Source: Phytophthora colocasiae (lineage: Eukaryota; Oomycota; Peronosporomycetes; Peronosporales; Peronosporaceae). Taken from it: DNA of 64,000 bases. Under the pieces are notes generated by a model that ran no database searches, was not told where the DNA came from, and worked only from the letters and a program-made list of their open reading frames with translations. Position 1 is the stretch's first letter; the number at the start of each line of letters is the position of its first letter. The stretch spans positions 372,001-436,000 of the forward strand of contig JAGKQI010000022.1 of assembly GCA_018806915.1 (NCBI GenBank), in the 5' to 3' direction. Below, piece after piece: positions 1 to 10,714 of the stretch. A program made the translations under genes and the position numbers.

Positions 1-3000
1 AGAGACAGGAGTGTGTTGGGATCGGTGATAATGTGTACACCACCGAGGGAAGGACGAGGGTCAAGATCACGCTTGCGGGATACTTGGTCTACTTTTTCGA
101 TATTTGGATCGGGGATCTATCCGGGCAAGATGCGATTCTGGGTATGGATTTCATGATCCCGGCTGGGGTCCGGATGGATCTTGCGAAGGATCGATGTGCT
201 TACCTAATGAAGTGGGGATCCCACTTAGTGGTCGCAAGAGGTTATACGGGGAGAAAGTAAGATCGGTAAAATTGGAGGAAGATCTACATATCCCAGTTGG
301 GAGATCTGAAGAGACCGCATCGAGAGTGAAATTATCGGCAACGGAGAAATTATGGGTGACCAGAGGCGACAAATGGGTACCCACCGTGGTAAATGGACCC
401 GGCCGAACTCGGTACTTAGTGATCACGAATTTGAGCGAGAAGATTTTACGACTGGATCACAGATTACATGTCGGGATGGTACTTGATCAAGAAAAAGTTC
501 CTCGCTACCCCGGGTTTGTGTCGGTCGGATCCCGGCGTTACATGGAGTGGCAGAATCTAGCTCTAGAAGCGACAGTGGACGCAAGACCGGAACCTCAGGA
601 AACCGTAGAGATCCCCTTACCGTCGGTCGAACGGCCGACCTACGTTACGCCGCGATCTATACTCCGTCGAGGTGGGGCAATCAAGACCGATCCTGATCCT
701 GCACCAATATCGACATTGGAACCGCGATCACCGACCGATACGGCCGAAGTCAAGGTCGCATTCATCGATCCCCAACCGGATCCCATGGATACCCCACCGA
801 TCACGATCAGTTCCGACAAGGCCCCGAGTGGCGAAGCTGGGGGCGGTGAGACTGAGACGAATGGTGAGACTGAGACGAATGAGAGCTTGCCAGATCAGGC
901 CCCAGGTCGGACAGATCGGACATGTGAAGAGGAAATCGAGGTAAAAACAGAAAAACCAGATTTTCAAATCGAGATCCAACATGTATCCGACGCCGATGCC
1001 GTCTCCATGGTTAAAGACACCCCGATCTTGACAGCCAAGGACGATAGGCTGCGTGATCAATCAACGGATGAACCGGATCCGACATCTCCTGAAGGGATCG
1101 AGAACGCTGATCAGACCCACTTACACGAAAGTGGTGATTTTTCGACCGAAGATCTAGCCGATAATCTCGCAGTAGTACCAGAGATCCAGATCTCCACCAC
1201 CGAAGAAGTCAGTATTGAAGATCTGCAAGTAGGGAATCCGGGATCGGCTACCCCGGAGGAGATCGAGAAACTTCGACAGATTATTTGGAAGAAGCGACAT
1301 CTCCTGATCGGAAAGGGAAACGCACTTCCTCCAGCGGCCAAGGGTGTTATATGCGATATCGACGTGGGTGATGCAAAGCCGATCGCACAACGAGTCCGAA
1401 AGGTGGCGCCACAGTTCCGCGAGAAAGTATCGGATCTCATCAAAGGACTCCTAGCTGCCAAGATCATCCGGCCATCGACCTCGCCATGGGCATCGCCGAT
1501 CGTGGTGATCATCAAGAAGAACGGTGTAGACATCCGACTATGTATCGATTATCGGCTGGTGAACGGTCTCACGAGGCTAATGATCTACCCAATGCCTCTG
1601 ATCAATGACCTGTTAGAAGATCTTGACAAAGTTCTGTGGTACTGTTCATTAGACATGGCAAGTGGATTCTGGGTCGTATCAATGACCGATCGAGCTCGCG
1701 CGATCTCAGCTTTCATCACCCCGTTCGGCCTCTTCGAGTGGAATCGCATGCCGTTCGGGCTGAAGAACGCCCCTCAGATCTATCAACGTCTTGTGGACAA
1801 CGCCCTATATGGATTTTTGAAGATCTCCCAGTCAGGGAATACGAAAGACTCTACAGATGTGTTTGAATCAGGGGTCCCGGAAGATCCTGGTCGCCCGTCG
1901 GTTCTAGGACGGAGATCTTACATCGACGATATCTTGATCACGGCTGGAACATGGGATCAAATGTGCGATCGGGTGGAAGACCTATTGGAGGCCTGTGATA
2001 AGTGGAATCTCTCGATCAGTGTGGCGAAGAGCTTCTGGGGCATGGATAAGGTGGAATATCTCGGACACAAAGTGTCGATCGATGGACTAGAGGCAAACCC
2101 GAAGGACCTGAAATCCCTGACGGATCTACCGTTCCCAGGATCGCTCCGATCTATGCAGTCCTTCTTAGGGAGCCTGAACTATTATAGTCGGTTCATCGAG
2201 GATTACGCGATCTACGCATCGGTCCTATATGAACTACGTGAAGTGGAGTTCGCAGAACTGAAGAAGCGACCAGATCTTCGAAAGATCATGGATAGTACGG
2301 ACCCGATCAATCGAGATCCCGTTGCGCTTAAGTCGAATCAGGATGGATCACCCGACACCTTGACTCAAAAGGGGAATAGTACGCCGGATTTTAACTTGGG
2401 GGCGACGCCTCCCCCCTGTTCAAGCAAGGTCGGAGCCAATCTGTCCCAAAGAGCTGGCGACGAAAGGTGGGGTAGGGCACACAGGGCGTTTACAGCCTTG
2501 AAAACCAAGATCGCGTCGACCCCGATCCTTCGTCACTTCGACATGACAAAGTTACCCGTGGTGATCGTGTATGCCAGTGACTGGGCGATTTCCGCCGCAC
2601 TAATGCAGGAACACGACCAGATCTACCACCCGGTCGCGTTTGCCAGCCGAACCTTGAAGACCAACGAGCTGAATTATAATGTTGCCGAAAAGGAGGTGTT
2701 GGCTCTACTTCGGATCCTGGATCTACACTACACCCTGTTGGTGGGACGTCGGATCAAGGTCCTAACCAGACACTCCACGCTTGCCTGGCTGTTCAGGTCT
2801 GCCGGCCTTCAAGGGCGTCTGGGACAATGGTCTGCTCTCCTGTCCCCATGGACACTCGAGATCACGAAGTGTACGAAGGGAGAGGATGAGATACTGGGGG
2901 CGATCGCAGCTAATATAACGCCTAGATCGGAGATCGACGAAGCCCTGATCGCGATCGCGCCACAGAAGGAACCAAGGCGTAAGATCCAGATGCCGATTCC

Positions 3001-4633
3001 CACCGTAGATCCAGGTGAGGAGCTATGGGTGGTAAGTTTCGACGGTTCGGCACGCGTGAAACGAGGAGGAGGCGCTTTCAGCGCGATCGTGTGGAGTTTG
3101 CCGGAGTGGAAAGTGATCAAAGCTAGATCAGACTATGCGGAGAGTCTTACTGTCAATGAAGCGGAATACCGTGGGCTCTTGCTAGGTCTTGGCATGATCG
3201 CACAGTTAGAACGCCGCCGTTTGGTCATTTGTGGCGATTCGAACCTAGTGATCCGACAAGTCCGGGGCGAGATCGACTGCAAGGCGCCAGGATTGACGTT
3301 ACTGAAACAGAAGGTGCTAGATCACTTGCGGAATTGGGGAGATCATGAGCTAGTCCATGTGAAGAGAGACTGGAATGGGAGCGCAGACAGCTTGGCGAGT
3401 GCCGCGCTGCAGCGAGGAAGCGGGATCGAGGTCCACGATGAAGCAGATCGGTGTGATCTGGTCACCCTAAATCGGCTTGATGAGGTGTTGATCCCTCGAG
3501 TTGAAGATCGACCGGTGCAAGTGTCGGCCGTAGCCACGGGTGCAGCCCGAGCGCGACCCGATGCCGCCGTCCTGCGAGAGGAACTGATCCGGGAGATGCG
3601 GGTTGATCGGATCAGGCGAGCCCAGGACGAGGAGGTCTGGATCGCAGGACTAAAGAAGTACCTGGCTGGGCAGATCGCGGATCTTACTCGAGCCGAATCC
3701 GGATCCTACGCCAAGATCGCCTCCGAGTACGAGGTAGATGAACAGGATCTGTTGTTTTATTGCCCACCAGGGCCGAGATCAAGAGGTGATCGCGACCGCC
3801 TGATGAGACTCGTGGTTCCAGAAACGCTACAGCAGGATGTCCTCCACCACTACCATACGACTCTGGAAGGGGGACATCAAGGGATCGGACGCACTTATCA
3901 GCGGATCCGAGATCATTTCCACTGGAGGGGATTATATCGGAGTGTGCAGCGATACGTAGGCGAGTGTGTAGACTGTGAGACCGGAAAGGGGAGACCCACG
4001 ATCCGGGGCGAGTCACCTGGGAATCTGCAAGCTACATACCCATTCCAGATCATAGCGATGGATCACATACCCTCTCTGCCCAGATCCAACAAAGGCAATA
4101 CTGAACTGCTGATCTGGGTGGATCTGTTCACGGGATATGTGATCGCAAAGGCTAGTTCCTCCCGATCGGCTCAGACCGTCGCGGAATCTTATGAAGAATG
4201 CGTGTTCCGCAGATTTGGCGCTAGCGAGATGATCAGGCACGATCGAGAGCCGGGCTTCATGTCCGACTTCTTCAGATCGTTTAATAGGATCCTGGGGCAG
4301 CGACAACGGGCGACGATGGCCTACCGACCACAGGCCAATGGGACTGCGGAACGGATGGTGCAAACGGCCACTAGGGCAATCAGGATGTATGTTCAAGATC
4401 TCGATCAAAAGGACTGGGATGAATATGCGGAGAGATTGACTTTCGCCATTAACACGTCTCACGATCGGGTCCGGGAGATACCCTCACTATTTGGTACACG
4501 GATGGGATCCAAGATCGACGTTGGAAGCAACGATCCCGATCGGGTCGACCAGACGCCACGATCGCGATCCAAGACGGTGGAGATATCGCGTTCAGAGATA
4601 CTACCAGCAGTCGAGAGAACAGGTCAACGCTAA
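1..4633 (+). pseudogene. pol: Gypsy-A1 pol: protease remnant, RT, RNase H, second RNase H, integrase (frameshifted)
   Basis: Retrotransposon polyprotein that would copy the element RNA and integrate the product. A protease C-terminal piece (GQDAILGMDFM) is open to 260. A one-base loss in a G run near 189 moves the frame into a long stretch open from about 104 to 4633. Along that stretch: RT with LCIDYRLVN near residue 479 and catalytic YIDD near 606; Ty3-type RNase H (YASDWAIS) near 822; a second RNase H with SFDGSA, NEAEYRGL, CGDSNLVI and NGSADSLA between about 977 and 1097, giving a D-E-D-D set; an integrase zinc-binding region (His pair, then CVDC) near 1249-1285; and an integrase core with D in AMDHIP, D in RHDREPG and E in GTAERM. 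Against A2, single bases are missing near 4467 and 4478, ending the frame before the integrase C-terminus. RT has an insertion of about 35 residues just before YIDD, also in A2. Confidence 0.9.
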
Positions 4634-5217
4634 GCTGCGAGAGGCGATCGCGGACCGAGCTGATCGGCACAATGAGGATGTTGATCCGCATCAGATCGAA
4701 GCTGGATCACGAGTTTGGCTATACCTAGATCGTGTGAAGGAAGGGTATGCCCGTAAACTCGCCCACCTTTGGCATGGCCCGTTCCGTGTTGCAGAGAAGC
4801 TCAATGAATTCACGATCAAGCTGGAGATCGCGGGCTCTGATTACCATATCTTTCCGGTGGTTCATGTTTCTAAGCTAAAGCTGGTACGGAATTTCCCAGA
4901 TCGACCGCGGATCGAGTTGACGGTAGATGAAGCAGATCGGCTCGATTTTCGATGAGATCCTCCTTCCGGAGGACAGTTGGGTTCCAGATCTGGATGCCGA
5001 TGAGTACGAAGTCGAACGGATCTCGGACATGCGAAGTGGGAAACGAACTCGCTACGGCCGGATCTATCGTGAGTTCCTGGTGCACTGGGTCGGTTATGAT
5101 GAGCCAACGTGGGTCGACGAAGCTGATCTTAACTGTGGGGCCATATTGAGCGCGTTCCTACGTGATCATGCTAATCGGAACCGGTTCGGCGTGATGCAGT
5201 CGCACGAAGAAGTGTAA
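4491..5217 (+). pseudogene. pol: Gypsy-A1 pol 3' end: integrase C-terminus and chromodomain
   Basis: Continuation of pol in two further frames. 4491-4955 carries the integrase C-terminal region (VWLYLDRVKEGYARKLAHLW, then HVSKLKLVRNF). A one-base gain in a T run near 4945 passes the frame to 4927-5217, which has the chromodomain: YEVERISDMR, then EFLVHWVGYDEPTWVDE. Chromodomains on integrases are known in other Ty3/Gypsy groups to direct insertion to marked chromatin; that role is inferred here. The stop is TAA just before 5218. A2 has the same end with slightly different frames, so the breaks are copy-specific. Confidence 0.88.
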
Positions 5218-5568
5218 GGGAAGCCAGGCGAGGTGACAGGGTTACCTCGCCGGGATCGAAGAAGCTGATGTGGAGGAGAATCCAGATCAAAGCGAGAGTT
5301 TTATATTTGTGTATATGCATGTGCGTAGGGAATTTGACGGTGGAAGATGGTGATCCGGGATGTCGAGATGGAGATGAAAGGGGATCACATTCCTAAAATG
5401 ATAGAGTACGAGGGAATGACTGTGAGAATGGAGATTACGGATTACGGGTGGAGATTATGAGAATTACGAATGGAGATGGAAGAATGTAGAACGGCCCTGG
5501 AAGGGGTTCCGAATCGAACTCGGGGAGAAGCCCTGAGCCTTGCTGCAAGTGATCGAAGTTCGCACGAC
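5218..5568 (+). other. Spacer between convergent pol and antisense gene of Gypsy-A1
   Basis: No gene seen. Similarity to A2 falls sharply right after the pol stop, yet a block at 5299-5323 (TTTTATATTT, a short gap, TGTATATGCATGTG) is kept at 20086-20113 in A2. It lies where sense pol and the antisense gene converge, so it could serve transcript ends; that role is inference. Confidence 0.5.
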
Positions 5569-8366
5569 TTACGGAGAAGCGGCCCCAGCGGGAGGAGGAT
5601 TGAACTTGCCGATAAGTCGGGGAATCCTGGTAGCGGGATGGTTGACCGGGTCTTGCCGATACTGGTTACGCCACGGATCCGCCTCGTCACACTCCTCCAG
5701 AGCCTCGATCAGGTTCGCCGGCTCTGGGACGTTCGCGTTGGGATCCGCCAGGTTGGCACGCCGAGAGACCACGCCGGGATACCAACGAACCACATCCACC
5801 GACGGAATGGGGAGGTGAAGGAAGAACGGATCCAGCAGGATGTCGAGATCGAACCACTGATTGCGCATTATGGGGAAGGAGGCGAGGAATTGGCGCCAAG
5901 CAGACCCAGCCCGACTCCGCCGGGCCTTGCGAGCAACGTAATACCGCTGCAGTTCAAGATCCGCATCCTGCATGGCAGAGGTGATCTCAGTTGTGGGTGG
6001 CCTCCCAAAATGCTTGACGGTGCCGTTCCTCCAGAACGCGATAGGTGGCGGCCACGGCCGCGAGGGGTGTTCCCTCCCTCTCATGCAGATCGAGGTCGAA
6101 CGTAAGGGGACCCGGGTTCGCGAAGTCGTTCCACGGCTCTAGAGCCAGCAGATCAAGCACGTTCACGCCCGTGATCAACTCGTGGAGGTATTCGGTGCGG
6201 GGGGTCGGTGCAGGCCCAGCCTGTATCTGGGAAGGGAACAGCCAACCCGAAGGGATCAACAACCGTTTGCCCAGAGAACTGGCGATCAGACCCACGATCG
6301 AATACTGCCCGATCACCTGCGGATCCCACGGCACGATGTCAGCGGCCACGAAGGTACGCTGCCGATCGTACCCTGGAATGAAAGAGGCGACCGGGAACAG
6401 GGGTGGTCGGAGCCCGGGGGGCGAGGAACCGCCGGAAGGAGGTGGCGGCGGTGACGGGGAACCCGGAGGTGATCCTGGAGACGGCGGGCCTGATCCATCT
6501 GGAGATGGGCTTGAGCCGTCCGGAGACCCCGATCCACGGGTGCCAGAAGGTCCGGATCTCGGAACCTGACCGGACTCGCGCCGGTGCGTCGAGATAGACC
6601 GTTGGCGGCCCATGTGTAGAGTCTCGTCCTCCTCGGAGTCCTCCGCCTCGTTGGAACGTTCCGATTCGGCTTCAGAACTAGTTCCATTGCTGGGTTCTGG
6701 GCTTTCGTCCTCTTCGGACGGCGATGAGAATGGGTGCTGGGGATCGTAGTCGGAGTCTTCCTCGTCCTCATCCGGCGAATCACCCTCGGCGGGAAGCGAT
6801 CCGGACTGATCCGTAGGCGCTGGGGTCGAATCAGGGGCTGGAGTGTCGGTTTCCTCCCCTCCGGCTTGCCCAGAAGCTTGATCCGCCAACAGATCCAGCG
6901 GACTCGCCGTTGATCCTGCCGGGGTCGGGACCACCGTGGGTGTGACAGGCTGGGTTGACCCGGGAGCTTCGGTAGCTGCAGGTTTTAGATCACGGGGAGC
7001 TGAGGTGCTCTGAGCCGGACGCTTGCGTGAGAAAGGAGGAACGGCCGGGAAGCGGAGGCGCTTCGAGATCTTTGGTGGCACGAGCCGCCCGTCGATCCGC
7101 GATCCACGAGGACAACCGAGCAGAGGAATCCTCGGCGTGGTGCAGCTGTTGCTCGGCTTCGGCATAATCAGCGTCCAGCTCTTGGTGAGCCTGTCGAAGC
7201 TCCGCGTTCTGTCGCTGGAGTTGGTCGAGTTCCTGTGTCGCCGCATCCCGGGCGGAACGAGCCACGTCAAGGTCTGTGAGGGCAGACAAACGATCTTGGG
7301 TGGCATCGTCCAGGTCGACCTGGATTCGATCACGGTCTGCCGTTACTCGATTGAGATCTTGCATTGCCTGATCCCGGTCGAGGCGGGCCTGATCCAGGTC
7401 TGCGACGGCCTGATCCCGCTCGGCAATGGCAGCACGATGCTGGACGGAGAGCTGGTCCCGGTCGTGCTGGATTATTTCCAGATTTCCCAAGGCGTCTGCC
7501 AGATCTTGCTCCAAGCTGGATACGGCGGCGGCATCGGCGGTTGCACCCAGAGGCGGAGCGCGAGAATCCGGGGCGGATACGTCCTCCAAGGCGAGGTGTG
7601 CCTGAGCCAGTTCAACCTGGTGATCCTCTGCCTCGCGTTCCAGATACGCGACTTCGGCTCGAGCGGCGAGCAACTCCGCTTGGGTCCGCGTCAACTCCAA
7701 CCTCAACCGAGCTTCCTCTGCTGTCGGGCGAGCCTGATCAGCAGGCATGGCCATAGCCGCTTGTGGACCTTGGGAGGAATCGTTCCTCTGCCAGCGATCA
7801 AGGCTACGCTGAGTGAGGGTCAGGTCATGACGCACGGCGGCGAGCTCCCGTTCGCGATCCTGAAGCTCATCCCGGAGTTCAATCTCCGTCTCCCCGGCTA
7901 TGCGAAGTTCGGCCAGCCGGAAGTCGAGATCCTCGAGCGCAGAGTCTAGCCGCGCCTGGATCCGGGCCAGTCGCTGCTCAGACTCCCGTCGTTCGGCGTC
8001 GTGCTGGGCCCGCTGATCCTGCAAGGCGGCGATCGCGTCCCCACCGATAGCATCTCCGGTTCCCGATCGCAGATGAGCGATTTCGGCGTTCAGCCGCAAA
8101 ATCTCCTCCGCTTGGTCGTCCCGGAAGCGCTCCATATCCTCCATGTCGGATCGCAACCGGCGAATGGTGTCGTCCAGGTGGTCCCGATCGCGACTCAAGG
8201 TCTCGCGCATCCGTTGGCTATGGGCCAGCCTCGCTTGCAAGGTGACCAGCTCAGGGTTTACCCCGGGGGTTGAGAAGCGGGAGGCCGTGGATCGGGCGGA
8301 TCGGATCGAGTGCTCGCTTGAGGGCGTTCTCGGCGTCAAGGGGGGCGAGGAAGGCGGATCGGACAT
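5569..8366 (-). pseudogene. Antisense gene of Gypsy-A1: N-terminal coiled coil, acidic/proline linker, conserved C-terminal domain
   Basis: Unrecognised protein on the strand opposite pol, between pol and the 3' LTR. An ATG at 8366 (MSDPPSSPPLTPRTP) lies about 100 bp from the LTR. Residues about 40-440 form a very long charged coiled coil (repeated RDRDxLxxxLxxA patterns, MERFRDDQAEEI). A frameshift near 7000-7090 leads into a Pro/Ser/Glu/Asp-rich linker and then a conserved region with IPGYDRQR, VPWDPQVIG, SIVGLIASSLGKRLLIPSGW and LTFDLDLHEREGT. Another shift near 5995 gives the C-terminus (DLELQRYYVARKARRSR, DPFFLHLPIP, WYPGVVSRRANLA, DPWRNQYR, GKFNPP). A2 has the same domain order and motifs at far lower identity than pol shows, which argues for real coding. 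Function unknown. Antisense genes at this position are known in some plant Tat-lineage elements; homology to them is not claimed. Confidence 0.72.
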
Positions 8367-8460
8367 TTCGAGAGAGTGGTGGCGCTTGAACGACTTGTGT
8401 TCCAGGTGGTGAATGTGGAAATAAACCCGAAGTGAGCTGCGGCAGCTCAACTTACGTGCT

Positions 8461-8469
8461 GGGGGCGGA
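8461..8469 (+). promoter_or_regulatory. Polypurine tract of Gypsy-A1
   Basis: GGGGGCGGA directly precedes the LTR start TGTGGTGAAG. The identical tract precedes the A2 3' LTR at 30651-30659. This is the expected plus-strand primer. Confidence 0.8.
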
Positions 8470-9864
8470 TGTGGTGAAGCGGACGAAAAATTTTTCCCGG
8501 AGAGGCGATGTCAGCCACGAACCCGAATAGAGTCGGAACGAGCGACAGGGGGGACCTGTGATCGCCAGATCTGGGTCGAATCAGACGAAGGTACGATGGG
8601 TCCCGCCGGGAACAGGCAACGGAGACACCGGCGAAGAAGCAGGTGGAGCGGTGTTCGTGGGTGATCCGAATCCTGCCGTGGTGTTCGTGGGTGATCCGAA
8701 TCCTGCCGGAGGAAGAATGGGGAAATCAAGGATGTTCTCGCGCGATCAACGATGACGGGGCCCCAAGCGAGCATGATCAGCTTAACCTGGCGCCCCGAAG
8801 CCTCTAACAGCATGATCCAACTTCCCCGGGCGGCGACGAAGCGAGATCACGCAAGATCGCGCAATGATCCTCTCCCGTATAAGTACGAGATCAGCTCCGG
8901 ATCAAGGTCAACCCCAGGCGCGACGCAGACTCTTCTTGTGGCCTGATCCGGATTCTTTGAAGGATCACCAAGCGGGATCAGGCAGTGATCAAGTCCCGAT
9001 TAAGTACGAGATCAAGCTCCGGTTAAGTGCGAGATCAAGCTTCGGTTAAGTGCGAGATCAAGCTTCGGTTAAGTGCGAGATCAAGCTTCGGTTAAGTGCG
9101 AGATCAAGCTTCGGTTAAGTACGGAATCGGCTCAAGATCAGGGTTAGGGGAACCAAGCTAGGATCAGCTCTGTAGCCAGTGTCATGTGGTCGTAGGATAG
9201 TAAATCAGGATGGGATTAGTAGGCATAGGAATAACCATAAACAGACTCGAATTTGCCCTGAACCACTCAAGTGTCTTCGCTACGCCTGGAACCGGGAACT
9301 ACATTGGCCCTACAAGCGTCAGGAAGGTAAGGATACGTGACCTAGTATAGCGGTTAAGTCTGGATAATATATTGGCCAGCTTTGCCCTATCTAGTGAACT
9401 ATCCTTTAAGTGCATACATCGGATCGGAAGGAATTGGTTGTTTAGCCTAAGGATCCCGTCGAATCTCGCCCCCTCAAGACCCCCGCTATCGGAAGCGGAA
9501 AACAACGAAAGGAAGGGACTGAATCCCGAACATTGGACTATTGGAAGACCTGGATCAAGAACCAGGCACCCGGATCAAGGCTCGAGAACTCGCCTACGAC
9601 CGGGATCAAGTACCCCGAGGTGGAGTGAAGAACTTCCACGCCGCCTCAAACCCCTGCGTCACCCAAGACCTTCTTCTCGTCCCAAGACATCTTCAGAAGT
9701 TACCTGGAAGAGCGTAACCCGCCTACCGACGGGTACACAAGGTGAACACTACACGCAACAAGATCACGGATCATCGGGGGACCCCCTCCGTTAGTCGGTG
9801 TCTGGGCGCAAGTGGCGATCGCGATCGGCCTCAACCGGATTTTGGCCAGATCCGCTCCACCACA
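8470..9864 (+). repeat. 3' LTR of Gypsy-A1 (1395 bp)
   Basis: Starts TGTGGTGAAG, ends CCACCACA (TG...CA). Ends were set by aligning with the two A2 LTRs. The 3' half is clearly homologous to the A2 LTRs (shared block with GGAATAACCATAAACAGA), while the 5' part diverges and holds an extra 23-bp tandem repeat. It probably also supplies the upstream region of the antisense gene, whose ATG is about 100 bp away. Confidence 0.88.
8999..9135 (+). repeat. 23-bp tandem repeat in the Gypsy-A1 LTR
   Basis: Units of AAGCTTCGGTTAAGTGCGAG plus ATC repeat with an exact 23-bp step: GGTTAAG starts at 9021, 9044, 9067, 9090 and 9113. First and last units are variant. A diverged reverse-complement version lies at about 10125-10280. 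Confidence 0.88.
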
Positions 9865-10355
9865 AAGCTGGCCAATATATTATCCAGACTTAACCGCTAT
9901 ACTAGGTCACGTATCCTTACCTTCCTGACGCTTGTAGGGCCAATGTAGTTCCCGGTTCCAGGCGTAGCGAAGACACTTGAGTGGTTCAGGGCAAATTCGA
10001 GTCTGTTTATGGTTATTCCTATGCCTACTAATCCCATCCTGATTTACTATCCTACGATCACATGACACTGGCTACATAGCTGATCCTCAGCTTGGTTCCC
10101 CTAACCCTGATCTTGAGCCGATTCCGTACTTAACCGAAGCTTGATCTCGTACTTAACCGAAGCTTGATCTCGTACTTAACCGAAGCTTGATCTCGTACTT
10201 AACCGAAGCTTGATCTCGTACTTAACCGGGACTTGATCTCGCACTTAATCGGGACTTGATCTCGCACTTGATCGGGACTTGATCGCTGCCTGATCGGGAC
10301 TTGATCGCGCGTGATCCCGCTTGGTCGTCCTCCAGGGAATCAGGATCAGGCCAAT
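9865..10355 (-). repeat. Inverted Gypsy-A LTR fragment
   Basis: Reads as the reverse complement of about 8930-9381 of the adjacent LTR: the AGCTGGCCAATATATTATCC end, the GGAATAACCATAAAC block, the 23-bp repeat array and the GGCCTGATCC block are all present in opposite orientation. Match is high near 9865 and weakens beyond about 10230; nothing is recognisable after about 10355. Arms of some 450 bp surround a spacer of about 480 bp. It may be an older opposite-strand LTR into which A1 inserted, or a rearrangement. Confidence 0.8.
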
Positions 10356-10710
10356 GGGAGGGTCGCGAGCGCCGGGCTGGACCGTGAGTCAAGATCGTAT
10401 CCACCTAGGACCATGCCAAAGCCGATCACGTGGCAACACCCTTGCTCCTTCCTTCTTGCCACTCGATATGACTTGATTATTGTCAATCACCACTCCACTG
10501 CCACCGATTACACTTGATTAACCGTGATATCCGCTCGCGAACCCGTGCCACAGTTAGCGAGCATCGATCCTTGCTCTTAGAGGCATAATGTAAGATCACC
10601 GGTCTCCGTTCACCATTCTCAGTCAATCTTCGCCGATCTTCACATCGCGTCGGCTAATTACACTTAGTTCGAGCTGATGATCTTCACTGACGTGAACTCC
10701 ACCCCACAGC
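10356..10710. other. Unassigned sequence left of Gypsy-A2
   Basis: GATC-rich sequence with no convincing frame or match elsewhere in the window, though 10356-10400 may be a strongly diverged continuation of the inverted LTR. Together with 32013-32429 it was one contiguous stretch before A2 inserted. Confidence 0.4.
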
Positions 10711-10714
10711 CTAT
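10711..10714. repeat. Left target site duplication of Gypsy-A2 (CTAT)
   Basis: CTAT immediately precedes the LTR start TGTGGTG and recurs immediately after the 3' LTR end at 32009-32012. Four bases; the next base on each side differs. Confidence 0.75.

Larger units (their letters stand above)
1..9864 (+). mobile_element. Gypsy-A1: Ty3/Gypsy LTR element with dual RNase H and chromodomain, 5' part outside window
   Basis: The window opens inside the aspartic protease; base 1 aligns with base 14809 of the second copy (A2). Order seen: protease remnant, reverse transcriptase (RT), RNase H, second RNase H, integrase, chromodomain, an antisense gene, polypurine tract, 3' LTR ending CCACCACA at 9864. 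The 5' LTR and gag lie to the left of the window, so no target duplication can be checked. The order RT-RNH-second RNH-IN-chromodomain is that described for oomycete Chronos elements; assignment to that group is inference. Pol is close to identical to A2, but everything 3' of the pol stop is much more diverged. Confidence 0.93.

Noticed and set aside
4013..4462. Minus-strand frames within Gypsy-A pol (also 1111-1533, 18798-19346)
   Set aside because: Shadows of integrase and RT codons; conserved only because pol itself is near identical between copies.
6045..6569. Gly/Pro/Arg-rich plus-strand frame with collagen-like GDPGDGG segments
   Set aside because: Opposite strand of the Pro/Ser-rich linker of the antisense gene; no equivalent in A2.
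7023..7949. Plus-strand frame of 308 residues opposite the coiled-coil part of the Gypsy-A1 antisense gene
   Set aside because: Valine/leucine/glycine-rich mirror of an Asp/Arg/Gln-rich coiled coil; the minus-strand frame is conserved in A2, this one is not.
8999..9135. Regular 23-bp repeats considered as a CRISPR array
   Set aside because: Units are contiguous with no unique spacers, lie inside an LTR, and the genome is eukaryotic.
10356..10710. Host gene or tRNA gene in the sequence flanking Gypsy-A2
   Set aside because: No frame of note, no cloverleaf or internal promoter boxes that I could recognise; GATC-rich and probably old repeat sequence.
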